Assembly (NCBI GenBank): GCA_038750655.1
Contig: JBCDGZ010000066.1
Coordinates: 1 to 39,151, forward strand
Length of the DNA: 39,151 nucleotides
Reading direction: 5' to 3'
From: JBCDGZ01 sp038750655
GTDB lineage: Bacteria > Bacteroidota > Bacteroidia > Chitinophagales > Saprospiraceae
A program made the translations under genes and the position numbers. The notes beneath the pieces are model-generated. The model ran no database searches and was not told where the DNA came from. It saw only the letters and a list, made by a program, of their open reading frames with translations. This document shows, piece by piece, positions 1-6,625 of this stretch. Every line of letters starts with the position of its first letter. Position 1 is the first letter of the stretch.

Positions 1-30
1 AATTCTCTTTATACGGTTTTATTTAGGATA

Positions 31-73
31 GCCCTTCTCCCAACTAAGCGGAGAAGGGCTTATTTTATTGTAT
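31..73 (+). terminator. Intrinsic terminator of a gene left of the window
   Basis: Perfect 10-bp stem GCCCTTCTCC (31-40) / GGAGAAGGGC (50-59) with a 9-base loop, followed by a T-rich run. It probably ends a forward transcript that enters from beyond the left edge. Confidence 0.8.
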
Positions 74-399
74 TTTTTTATATGTTTAAAATACCACTAA
101 TGGGGTATAGTGGTACGGGATGGGTGATGTATATTTGTATAGGTTAAGAACATGAGCATATCAACTTAAAACGCCCATATCTATCGAACATTCGTTCACT
201 TCACTTCATTGTTTTTAGCCAATTTTTATAGTTTGATCATTGATTATACCGTTCAATTTTGACCACTGGTGTAGTTGTGATTTGTTTATCAAATTGTTGA
301 TTATCAATAGCTTGCATTTGCTTGTAGATGAGCGTAATGCTGTGGCTATTGTCTATATAAGAAATTAAGTTTAGAGATTTTTTAAACGGTTTTGGGATG
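74..399. other. Non-coding stretch, possible small transcript
   Basis: No convincing open reading frame is visible between the first terminator and the next one at 400-435. A TATATTTG box (130-137) matches the Bacteroidota -7 element, but no TTTG lies at the proper distance upstream. A short perfect palindrome TTGATTATCAA occurs at 297-307. The stretch is AT-rich. A small RNA ending at the 400-435 terminator is possible but unproven. Confidence 0.3.
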
Positions 400-435
400 A
401 TCTCTCTCCGATGAAGTTTCGGAGAGGGATTTTTT
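400..435 (+). terminator. Intrinsic terminator just upstream of ruvX
   Basis: A 12-bp stem pairs 400-411 (ATCTCTCTCCGA) with 419-430 (TCGGAGAGGGAT); one pair is G-U. The loop is 7 bases and five T follow directly. No gene lies in the 340 bases before it. Confidence 0.7.
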
Positions 436-447
436 ACAAATAACCGC

Positions 448-455
448 TATCTTTG
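448..455 (+). promoter_or_regulatory. Bacteroidota -7 element for ruvX-def
   Basis: TATCTTTG fits TAnnTTTG. No clear TTTG -33 box is present at 19-20 bases; that position overlaps the terminator T-run. Transcription would be expected to start near 460, almost on top of the ruvX start codon. Confidence 0.5.
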
Positions 456-459
456 CAGC

Positions 460-885
460 GTGGCAAGAATAATGGCAATAGACTTTGGAACCAAACGAAC
501 GGGGCTCGCCGTCACTGATCCACTACAGATCATCGCTAATGGACTGGATACCATCGCTACTGGGGAAGTGTTGGACTTCATTGAGCAATACACACAAGAA
601 GAAGAAGTAAGTACTTTCGTAGTTGGAGAACCTATGCACCTAGACGGCAACCCATCCCAGATTGCCCCACAAGTCAATGCATTTATTCAGCAATTACAAA
701 AACGATTTCCTGCGATTGCTGTTCATAGACAAGATGAGCGTTTTACTTCCGTAGAAGCGAAGCAAATTATCCTAAAGAGTGGCTTGAAAAAAAAGAAACG
801 ACGCGATAAAGCATTAGTTGATAAGGTCAGTGCAGTGCTTATTTTACAAGATTATCTAGAGAAAAATAGAACAGCAAATAGTTAA
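460..885 (+). CDS. ruvX: RuvX/YqgF-family Holliday junction resolvase-like nuclease
   Basis: The 141-residue product matches the family length (about 135-150). The N-terminal strand IMAIDFGTKRTGLAVTDP carries the first catalytic Asp of the RNase H-like fold. VVGEP and the later DERFTS motif supply the other acidic positions, and DKVSAVLILQDYL near the C terminus is typical. Family members act in 16S pre-rRNA 5' maturation or Holliday junction processing in the cytoplasm. The start is taken as GTG at 460 because MARIMAIDFG matches how homologues begin; an in-frame ATG at 472 is the alternative. The promoter box ends only four bases before the GTG, so the mRNA may be leaderless or may use the ATG. 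def follows after 11 bases and is probably co-transcribed. Confidence 0.9.
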   Translation: MARIMAIDFGTKRTGLAVTDPLQIIANGLDTIATGEVLDFIEQYTQEEEVSTFVVGEPMHLDGNPSQIAPQVNAFIQQLQKRFPAIAVHRQDERFTSVEAKQIILKSGLKKKKRRDKALVDKVSAVLILQDYLEKNRTANS

Positions 886-896
886 ATAGATTCGAT

Positions 897-1454
897 ATGA
901 TACTTCCCATATATGCCTATGGTCATCCCGTACTAAAAAAGAAAGCAGAACCGATCCCCGAAGATTATCCTGATTTACAAGGGTTGGTTGATAATATGTG
1001 GGAAACCATGTATGCTGCTGAAGGTGTCGGCTTGGCGGGCCCTCAAGTCGGTCTGAATCTCCGAATCTTTCTAATCGACACGACAATTCTGGAAGATTCC
1101 TCTACTGAGCTTGAAGGTATCAAGCAGGCCTTCATCAATGCCCAAAAGATCGAAGAGGGGGGAGCCTCCTGGGATTATCAGGAAGGTTGTCTAAGCATTC
1201 CGGATGTGACAGGGGACGTAAAACGACCTGCGCAAATCAAACTTCGCTATTATGATACGGACTTCAATATGCACGAGCGGATTTTTACAGGAATGGAAGC
1301 CCGGGTTATTCAGCACGAATACGACCATATTGAAGGCATCTTATTTACCGACTTACTCAAACCTTTGAAGCGCAGGATGGTCCGCAAGCGTCTGGAGAAC
1401 ATTAAGAAAGGCAACATCACTGCGAGATACAAAATGAAGTTTACAACTCGATAA
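897..1454 (+). CDS. def: Peptide deformylase
   Basis: Removes the formyl group from the N-terminal Met of nascent proteins. All three family motifs are present: GVGLAGPQVG (motif 1), EGCLSIP with metal ligand C98 (motif 2) and HEYDH at 140-144, giving ligands H140 and H144 with catalytic E141 (motif 3). The length of 185 aa is normal. The 22-residue insertion-like stretch between motifs 1 and 2 (TTILEDSSTELEGIKQAF) is common in Bacteroidota enzymes. The gene lies 11 bases downstream of ruvX on the same strand and ends 10 bases before the convergent rnhA gene. Confidence 0.95.
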   Translation: MILPIYAYGHPVLKKKAEPIPEDYPDLQGLVDNMWETMYAAEGVGLAGPQVGLNLRIFLIDTTILEDSSTELEGIKQAFINAQKIEEGGASWDYQEGCLSIPDVTGDVKRPAQIKLRYYDTDFNMHERIFTGMEARVIQHEYDHIEGILFTDLLKPLKRRMVRKRLENIKKGNITARYKMKFTTR

Positions 1455-1464
1455 CTAAAGCTCA

Positions 1465-2100
1465 TTATTTCCTACCAAAGTCGGCTGGAATTTCTCCCCA
1501 GTCCTCTGTTTGCCATTTCAGTATTGGATTCTTGTAGGTATTGGTCTTCAACCACTTTTCGCCACGGGCAATGAGCTGGAATAAAAAATCATTGACGGCG
1601 GAGCGTTGAAGCTTGGTGTTGACCTTTTTTCGTTTGATCCAGCCCATGGCGATTTTTGAATCAGAGTAGATTGGCTTATCGTGGAGGCCAAGCTTCTGAA
1701 GGTAGGCCAGCCCGTGGACCAATGCCAGAAATTCGCCGATGTTATTGGTTCCTTTCTTGAAGGGGCCCATTCTGAACAGCTCGTCGCTATTTTGGGTGTC
1801 CACGCCTCGGTACTCCATAATTCCGGGATTGCCGCTGCAAGCGGCATCGACGCTGATACTGTCCCAGAGAATGGCCTTCCGCGCCTCCGGATCGACGATC
1901 TTCTTCTTCGCCTTCGGATTTTGCCCTACATAATCAAAGTAATTGTCATTAAAGGCTGCATCGGCCTCCGCCTTGGAGGGAAAAGATTTGTACTTGGCGT
2001 TGGGAAAACCCTTAATCTGCAATTGGCAGGTCGTCCACGAGTCATAAACCCCCGGCTGGTGTCCGTCCCAGACAACATAGTACTTTTTCTTCTTGGCCAT
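1465..2100 (-). CDS. rnhA: Ribonuclease H with viroplasmin-like N-terminal domain
   Basis: Cleaves the RNA strand of RNA-DNA hybrids. Residues about 1-55 (KKYYVVWDGHQPGVYDSW onward) form the caulimovirus viroplasmin/RNase H1 hybrid-binding domain. After a basic linker, the RNase H domain begins near residue 78. The acidic catalytic set is visible: Asp in SVDAAC, Glu in IGEFLALVHG, Asp in YSDSKIA and an Asp near the C terminus (TEDWGEIPADF). The length of 211 aa is normal for the two-domain bacterial type. The gene is convergent with def. A possible 37-aa membrane peptide gene lies 51 bases upstream on the same strand. The gene symbol is by function; the family is RNase HI-like. Confidence 0.9.
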   Translation of the reverse strand: MAKKKKYYVVWDGHQPGVYDSWTTCQLQIKGFPNAKYKSFPSKAEADAAFNDNYFDYVGQNPKAKKKIVDPEARKAILWDSISVDAACSGNPGIMEYRGVDTQNSDELFRMGPFKKGTNNIGEFLALVHGLAYLQKLGLHDKPIYSDSKIAMGWIKRKKVNTKLQRSAVNDFLFQLIARGEKWLKTNTYKNPILKWQTEDWGEIPADFGRK

Positions 2101-2151
2101 GTGAAGTCAGGTTTAAGTTTTGGTAAAAGTAAGCAATTGACCCAATAGATA

Positions 2152-2265
2152 CTAATCCGATTCGCTGAGCCTCGTAGTAGGACCATTCACCCAGTCAAAG
2201 GTCTCATTTACACAAAAAATGAAGATAATTGCCAAGATTCCCACCACAAGGACAGGAATGCGCAT
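2152..2265 (-). CDS. Possible 37-aa single-pass membrane peptide
   Basis: A short open frame on the reverse strand begins with ATG at 2265 (MRIPVLVVGILAIIFIF...) and stops at 2152. It encodes 37 residues with one strongly hydrophobic segment at about 3-19 followed by a polar tail (NETFDWVNGPTTRLSESD). It lies 51 bases upstream of rnhA on the same strand and divergent from tatD. No family is recognised. The coherent membrane segment and polar tail make it better than a random frame, but it is unproven. Confidence 0.4.
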   Translation of the reverse strand: MRIPVLVVGILAIIFIFCVNETFDWVNGPTTRLSESD

Positions 2266-2321
2266 CTTATTAATAGAGGTAGAAAACACAAAAACATTGA
2301 TATGGGAAATTCATTATATGG

Positions 2322-2352
2322 TTTGTAGCTTTATGAATTTGTTTTACATTTG
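2322..2352 (+). promoter_or_regulatory. Consensus Bacteroidota promoter for tatD
   Basis: TTTG (2322-2325), 19 bases, TACATTTG (2345-2352), an exact match to the TTTG-N19-TAnnTTTG pattern. The transcript should begin near 2357. This rules out the TTG at 2350 as a start codon and supports ATG at 2377. Confidence 0.75.
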
Positions 2353-2376
2353 GGCCAAATCAAAGGAATTGAGCTG

Positions 2377-3168
2377 ATGCTGATTGATACCCATGCACAT
2401 TTGTACGCCTCGCAGTTCGATAAGGATCGGGAGGAGATGTTAGAACGAGCCATCGCAGCAGGCGTTGAGCGGTTTTATTTGCCTAACATAGATAGTGAAT
2501 CAATCGCATCGATGCTGGCATTGGAGGCGGCGCAGCCGGAGCGATGCTTCGCCATGATGGGCTTGCATCCGTGCTCGGTTAAAGCCAATTATGAAGAAGA
2601 ACTGGCCATTGTTCGGCAATGGCTGGACAAACGTTCTTTTTGTGCAGTAGGAGAGATCGGAATTGACTTGTACTGGGACAAAACGTTCTTCGAACAGCAA
2701 AAGGCGGCTTTCCGTACGCAGATTCAGTGGGCCATCGAATTGGATGTGCCCATTATCATCCACTCAAGAGAGTCGACCAACGAGATCATTGAAATTTTGG
2801 AAGAGCTACGACACGAAAAACTTCGGGGCATTTTTCATTGCTTCGGAGGAAGTGTTGACGAAGCACAAAAGATTATGGCGCTGGGGTTTCACCTGGGCAT
2901 TGGTGGCGTATTGACTTTCAAAAAGTCTGGCCTGGACCAAACGATGAGCGCCATTGGCCTAGAGCGCGTTGTCCTCGAAACCGATGCGCCGTACTTATCT
3001 CCAACACCTTATCGGGGGAAGCGAAACGAAAGTGCTTATGTGCGTCTAGTGGCGCAAAAACTGGCGGATATTAAGCAAATGAGCCTGGAAGAAGTCGCCA
3101 GAATTACAAGCGCAAATGCCCGTTCTGTCTTCGAAAAGGCAGAAAAAAAGGCGCCCTTAGAGCCATAG
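2377..3168 (+). CDS. tatD: TatD-family metal-dependent DNase
   Basis: Amidohydrolase-fold nuclease (263 aa; family about 255-265) that acts as a 3'-5' exonuclease/deoxyribonuclease in the cytoplasm. The full set of metal-site motifs is present: IDTHAHLYA at the N terminus, GLHPC, AVGEIGID, IIIHSRES, FHCFGGS and LETDAPYLSP. The reading frame extends to a TTG at 2350, but that codon lies inside the promoter -7 box, so ATG 2377 (MLIDTHAHLY) is chosen, which matches how TatD proteins begin. The gene stands alone between the reverse-strand rnhA and the tRNA gene. Confidence 0.92.
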   Translation: MLIDTHAHLYASQFDKDREEMLERAIAAGVERFYLPNIDSESIASMLALEAAQPERCFAMMGLHPCSVKANYEEELAIVRQWLDKRSFCAVGEIGIDLYWDKTFFEQQKAAFRTQIQWAIELDVPIIIHSRESTNEIIEILEELRHEKLRGIFHCFGGSVDEAQKIMALGFHLGIGGVLTFKKSGLDQTMSAIGLERVVLETDAPYLSPTPYRGKRNESAYVRLVAQKLADIKQMSLEEVARITSANARSVFEKAEKKAPLEP

Positions 3169-3450
3169 TATAATGCCAGTTCGGTATTTCTGATCAACTT
3201 AGTGTTGATTTCACAAATAAAAAGGAGTTTTTATATTTATGATTCCTTAAAAATTTTGAAATGTTACATTTATTTACAATTTTTGTGTCTGGGGCAAGTA
3301 AAAACGGGCTATCTAACTGTTAGTCAATGCGATATTCCTTTTCTTGTCTCACGACTGATGGAGCAGAGATTCCGCAAAAAGGATAGCGATGCCTATATCC
3401 GCAAAGAGAGAACTTATAAAACAATCAATATTTTATTGGAAGTAAAAGAA
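3169..3450. other. AT-rich gap before the tRNA gene
   Basis: No credible gene is seen. A continuous frame through 3202-3606 runs straight across the tRNA and has no family resemblance. A weak promoter-like pair occurs: TTTG (3254-3257), 19 bases, AATTTTTG; it lacks the first T of the -7 box. Confidence 0.4.
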
Positions 3451-3538
3451 GGAGAGGTGGCCGAGTGGCTTAAGGCGCACGCTTGGAAAGCGTGTATACC
3501 CCGAAAAGGTATCGCGGGTTCGAATCCCGCTCTCTCCG
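3451..3538 (+). tRNA. tRNA-Ser (anticodon GGA)
   Basis: An 88-base class II tRNA. The acceptor stem GGAGAGG (3451-3457) pairs with TCTCTCC (3531-3537), with discriminator G at 3538. The D arm is GCC...GGC. The anticodon stem CACGC/GCGTG holds loop TTGGAAA, giving anticodon GGA (reads UCC/UCU). The long variable arm is ATACC/GGTAT, and the T arm is GCGGG-TTCGAAT-CCCGC. The 3' CCA is not encoded. The exbB gene starts 81 bases downstream. Confidence 0.97.
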
Positions 3539-3619
3539 CTCCTGAATCAAAAACATTAGGAAAACGAAATTCAAAGACTATTAATTCACTTCAAAAACAC
3601 TCGTAAAACCTTATCAGCT

Positions 3620-4342
3620 ATGCGAAAATTGATAGCACTTCTGCTTGTAGTAGTATTAAATATGTATACAGGCGCAATCCAACTTTTAGCACAAGACGGA
3701 GCCGATACTACAGGCTTCCAAACTATTAAAGAAAAATTTATTGAGGGAGACTGGCGCTTTATGAGTCTCGTACTGGTTTGCTTAATCCTGGGATTGGCAT
3801 TCTGTATTGAGCGTATCATCACCTTGAACATCGCAACAACCAACACGGACAAGTTGCTCTCAAGAATTGATGAAAGTCTGAAAGCTGGTGATGTGAATGG
3901 CGCGATGGAAGTCTGCCGCTCTACACAAGGACCAACTGCTAGTGTACTCTATGAAGGTTTAAAGAACGCTTCCAAAGGACCCGAAGCAGTCGAAAAAGCC
4001 ATCGTATCTTATGGAGGTATCCAAATGGGATTACTCGAAAAAGGATTGGTTTGGATTTCGCTGTTTATCGCGATCGCTCCGATGCTTGGTTTCATGGGTA
4101 CGGTAATCGGTATGATTCAGGCCTTCGACCGTATTCAAGCGGTAGGTGACCTTTCTCCATCAGTCGTAGCCGGTGGTATCAAGGTAGCCCTGTTGACCAC
4201 CGTATTTGGTTTGATTGTCGCCATTATCCTGCAAATCTTCTACAACTATATCGTATCTAAAATTGACGGTATCGTTAATAAGATGGAAGATGCATCTGTC
4301 GCATTGGTAGATGTTATGGCAAGTAATAATGTTTTTAAATAA
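3620..4342 (+). CDS. exbB: MotA/TolQ/ExbB proton channel protein
   Basis: Inner-membrane subunit of the proton-motive-force transducer that energises TonB (or Tol). At 240 aa it has a hydrophobic N-terminal segment at about 1-25 that looks like a cleavable or signal-anchor sequence. A transmembrane helix follows at about 49-68 (MSLVLVCLILGLAFCIERI). A cytoplasmic loop with charged helices comes next, then the ExbB signature helices at about 140-168 (IAPMLGFMGTVIGMIQAF) and about 185-215. It heads a four-gene run: 20 bases to the next gene, then 6, then 106. No clear promoter box is seen in the 81 bases after the tRNA. ExbBD would power the TonB-dependent SusC transporter encoded in this window, among others. 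Confidence 0.9.
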   Translation: MRKLIALLLVVVLNMYTGAIQLLAQDGADTTGFQTIKEKFIEGDWRFMSLVLVCLILGLAFCIERIITLNIATTNTDKLLSRIDESLKAGDVNGAMEVCRSTQGPTASVLYEGLKNASKGPEAVEKAIVSYGGIQMGLLEKGLVWISLFIAIAPMLGFMGTVIGMIQAFDRIQAVGDLSPSVVAGGIKVALLTTVFGLIVAIILQIFYNYIVSKIDGIVNKMEDASVALVDVMASNNVFK

Positions 4343-4362
4343 AATTCGGAGGGTATACCATT

Positions 4363-4827
4363 ATGTATAAATTTTTAGCACGCAACGGCCAATTGCTGGC
4401 ATTTGGCTTCGGTATATTGGTATCGGCAATCTTTTTGATTCCTGTACTTTCTGGATTAGATGCTTTCACAGCATTGCCCGAAGATCAAAGAGGAACAACT
4501 AATATCTTTACTCCTGGATTAGGGGTATCCACGTTTCTAATTATCGCTGGATTCGTTCTCATGCTGCTTTTTGGTATCTATCAAATTGCGACCAACTTTA
4601 AGAACTCTATCGTTGGTATTGGGGGCTTTGCTGCCATCCTGGTCATCTTCTTGATCGGTAGAGGAATGGGAGCAGATAATACACCAATTCAGGCTACGTT
4701 GGATACTTTCGAAATCACCGAAAGCGCAAGTGGCATTATCGATGGAGGCATCAGAGTACTTTTCGCTATGCTGATCATCGCTGGTCTAGCCTTCGTTATC
4801 TCGGAAGTTCGTAACTTCTTTAAATAA
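4363..4827 (+). CDS. Small four-helix membrane protein within the exbB-exbD operon
   Basis: A 154-aa protein of unknown function. Hydrophobic segments lie at about 10-30, 50-74, 85-103 and 130-150, with a polar, probably periplasmic stretch (DNTPIQATLDTFEITESASG) before the last. It sits 20 bases after exbB and 6 bases before exbD, so it is almost certainly co-expressed with them. It shows neither the ExbB channel signature nor the ExbD single-helix plan. Position suggests an accessory subunit of the ExbBD complex; that is inference from context only. Confidence 0.8.
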   Translation: MYKFLARNGQLLAFGFGILVSAIFLIPVLSGLDAFTALPEDQRGTTNIFTPGLGVSTFLIIAGFVLMLLFGIYQIATNFKNSIVGIGGFAAILVIFLIGRGMGADNTPIQATLDTFEITESASGIIDGGIRVLFAMLIIAGLAFVISEVRNFFK

Positions 4828-4833
4828 ATAATT

Positions 4834-5394
4834 ATGGCTAAGAAAAGTAGTAGAGATCGACTCACTAACGAGATCAATGCAGGTTCTATGGCGGACATTG
4901 CGTTCCTGCTGCTGATTTTCTTCCTCGTTACGACAACCATTGTCGAGGATAAGGGAATCACAGTGAAGCTCCCACCTTGGTCGGAAGAGGAAGTTGATCC
5001 AACGAAATTGAAGACGAGAAACGTATTCTCTGTATTGGTCAATGCACAGAATCAGCTGTTGGTTCGTGGTGAGCCGGCTGATATTGAACTGCTCAGAGAA
5101 CGCGCCAAGGAATTCATCATTAATAAGGAAAGACGCGAGGACCTGGCCGAAAAGCCTACCAAAGCCATCATCTCCTTGAAGAATGACCGTGGGACCAATT
5201 ATAAAACTTATCTGGAAGTGTACAACGAGCTAAAGGCCGCTTATAATGAGTTGTGGGATGAGGAAGTCCAACAGAATTATCCTAAGTACAAAGAGTACAG
5301 TGATGATCTGCCTCGTTCTGTTCGGAAAGAAATCAAATCGAAAATTCCATTTGTACTTTCTGAAGCCGAGCCTACATCTTTTGGAGAGGATTAA
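4834..5394 (+). CDS. exbD: ExbD/TolR biopolymer transport protein (first copy)
   Basis: A 186-aa protein with the ExbD plan: a short cytoplasmic N terminus, a single transmembrane helix at about 20-42 (MADIAFLLLIFFLVTTTI) carrying the essential proton-relay Asp (D21), then a periplasmic domain. The periplasmic part (RNVFSVLVNAQNQLLVRG...KAIISLKNDRGTNYKTYLEV) is recognisable ExbD/TolR. The C-terminal 50 residues are rich in charged residues and longer than in the enteric protein, as is usual in Bacteroidota. A second ExbD gene follows after 106 bases, so two different ExbD subunits are available to one ExbB. Confidence 0.9.
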   Translation: MAKKSSRDRLTNEINAGSMADIAFLLLIFFLVTTTIVEDKGITVKLPPWSEEEVDPTKLKTRNVFSVLVNAQNQLLVRGEPADIELLRERAKEFIINKERREDLAEKPTKAIISLKNDRGTNYKTYLEVYNELKAAYNELWDEEVQQNYPKYKEYSDDLPRSVRKEIKSKIPFVLSEAEPTSFGED

Positions 5395-5463
5395 TTGGAT
5401 CAATTCAATAAAACATACGGAAAGCTTTCGTCGTCAAAAGCTACCAGTCTATTGTTGAACTAA

Positions 5464-5483
5464 CCGTTGGGAGAAACCAACGG
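5464..5483 (+). other. Hairpin between the two exbD genes
   Basis: Perfect 7-bp stem CCGTTGG (5464-5470) / CCAACGG (5477-5483) with loop GAGAAA, inside the 106-base gap between the exbD genes and 17 bases before the second start codon. No T-run follows, so a terminator is unlikely. It may stabilise upstream mRNA or modulate translation. Confidence 0.45.
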
Positions 5484-5500
5484 ATCAAATCTGGTAAATT

Positions 5501-5968
5501 ATGTCAAAATTTGAAAAGAAAAGAGGGAAAGCATCACCTGCCATCTCAACAGCCTCTTTGCCTGACATTATCTTCATGTTGCTCTTCTTCTTTATGGTAG
5601 TAACTGTATTGAGAGATGCTTCTTTGAAGGTTGATGTGGTAACTCCACAAGCAACTGAGCTGACTAAGCTGCAGGAGAAATCGCTGGTGAATTATCTCTA
5701 TATCGGTAAGCCAAAGGAGGAGCACCGCTCTAAATATGGCTCGTCGCCCCGGCTACAGCTGGGAGATAAGTTCGCTACAGTCGATGATATTCCGCTTTTT
5801 CTGGAAAAACATAAAATCAAGGTTCCTGAAGGTAAGCGACCAAGAATTACCTCATCATTACGAGTGGACGGAGAGGTAACTATGGGTATCGTACAGGATG
5901 TGAAAACCCAGCTGCGCAAATCTGGTCAGTTGAAGGTGAACTACTCCGCTAAGCCGAGAACTAATTAA
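5501..5968 (+). CDS. exbD: ExbD/TolR biopolymer transport protein (second copy)
   Basis: A 155-aa ExbD-family protein with N-terminal basic residues, a transmembrane helix at about 20-40 (LPDIIFMLLFFFMVVTVL) bearing the conserved Asp (D22), and a periplasmic domain ending in VKTQLRKSGQLKVNYSAKP. It is clearly diverged from the first copy (TASLPDII versus GSMADIAF). This fits the Bacteroidota arrangement in which a paired ExbD may form mixed dimers inside an ExbB pentamer; this is inference. The operon ends at the terminator at 5988-6024. Confidence 0.88.
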   Translation: MSKFEKKRGKASPAISTASLPDIIFMLLFFFMVVTVLRDASLKVDVVTPQATELTKLQEKSLVNYLYIGKPKEEHRSKYGSSPRLQLGDKFATVDDIPLFLEKHKIKVPEGKRPRITSSLRVDGEVTMGIVQDVKTQLRKSGQLKVNYSAKPRTN

Positions 5969-5987
5969 TAGTTTTTGAATCTTGTAT

Positions 5988-6026
5988 AAAAGAGGTCATT
6001 TGCCAACGGTAAATGACCTCTTTTTT
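5988..6026 (+). terminator. Bidirectional intrinsic terminator
   Basis: A 14-bp perfect stem pairs AAAAGAGGTCATTT (5988-6001) with AAATGACCTCTTTT (6011-6024). T-runs lie on both outer sides when each strand is read. It can end both the forward exb operon and the convergent DUF4293 gene. Confidence 0.85.
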
Positions 6027-6047
6027 ATTGTTGCTTTTATCAAAGCA

Positions 6048-6491
6048 TTAACGTAGCCGATCCATAGAGCTGACCAACTTTTCATCTTTGGTAATGTAAC
6101 GTTGGGCAAGAATGGCAAATACCAAAAATAGAAAAGGAAGGTAAGCCCCAATGCCATCCTCAATTTTTGTAGCATCCAGGATATTGCCTTGATCATTCAT
6201 GAACAAGACCACCGCCAGGATTAAACCAATGACATTAGCGATGATTGAAAAGCGGCCTACCAGCAACTGAGTCTTTCTGTTGTTGAACAAAAAAATGCTC
6301 ACCAGCGAAAGTAGGCCGGCCGCAGCAAAGAGAATGAGCAGGGCGACGTGGTCATTGAGGTTGTAAATGCTGTCTGAGAAGTTGGTAGAGTTGGCAATTT
6401 GTGCCTCGCTCGTCGCAAAGGGGAGGCCGAAGAGGCCGAAGGCACAAGCAGCGGCCAGAAACAGAAATACCGTTTGAATTCTTTGAATCAT
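6048..6491 (-). CDS. DUF4293 family membrane protein
   Basis: A 147-aa integral membrane protein whose start MIQRIQTVFLFLAA is characteristic of DUF4293, a family almost confined to Bacteroidota. Four hydrophobic segments are visible at about 5-27, 46-68, 76-96 and 108-128, separated by short polar loops, with a charged C-terminal tail (KDEKLVSSMDRLR). The function is unknown. It is transcribed from its own -7 box at 6532-6539 and is convergent with the exb operon. Confidence 0.85.
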   Translation of the reverse strand: MIQRIQTVFLFLAAACAFGLFGLPFATSEAQIANSTNFSDSIYNLNDHVALLILFAAAGLLSLVSIFLFNNRKTQLLVGRFSIIANVIGLILAVVLFMNDQGNILDATKIEDGIGAYLPFLFLVFAILAQRYITKDEKLVSSMDRLR

Positions 6492-6531
6492 ATTTGTGGT
6501 GTTATAAACTTGTCTTATCGAATTTCAGCTG

Positions 6532-6539
6532 CAAAGATA
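6532..6539 (-). promoter_or_regulatory. -7 promoter element for the DUF4293 gene
   Basis: On the reverse strand the bases read TATCTTTG followed by CAGC, the same 11-base string TATCTTTGCAG as upstream of ruvX. The predicted start leaves a leader of about 35 bases. No clear TTTG -33 box is seen. Confidence 0.5.
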
Positions 6540-6611
6540 GTCCGAAATCGCTTTATTTCCAGTCTTCTTTGAATTGAATCTCTTCGATCACGCTCTTCTG
6601 GGGAAAATACT

Positions 6612-6619
6612 TATTTTTG
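6612..6619 (+). promoter_or_regulatory. -7 promoter element for the FAD oxidoreductase gene
   Basis: TATTTTTG fits TAnnTTTG; no TTTG -33 box is seen at 19-20 bases. It overlaps the TTG at 6617 that opens the reading frame, so that codon is not the start; ATG 6626 would give a near-leaderless mRNA. Confidence 0.4.
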
Positions 6620-6625
6620 ATTTTT

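Noticed and set aside
3202..3606. Open frame of 134 codons overlapping the tRNA
   Set aside because: It runs straight through the complete tRNA-Ser gene, has no recognisable family and an atypical composition; the frame is a by-product.
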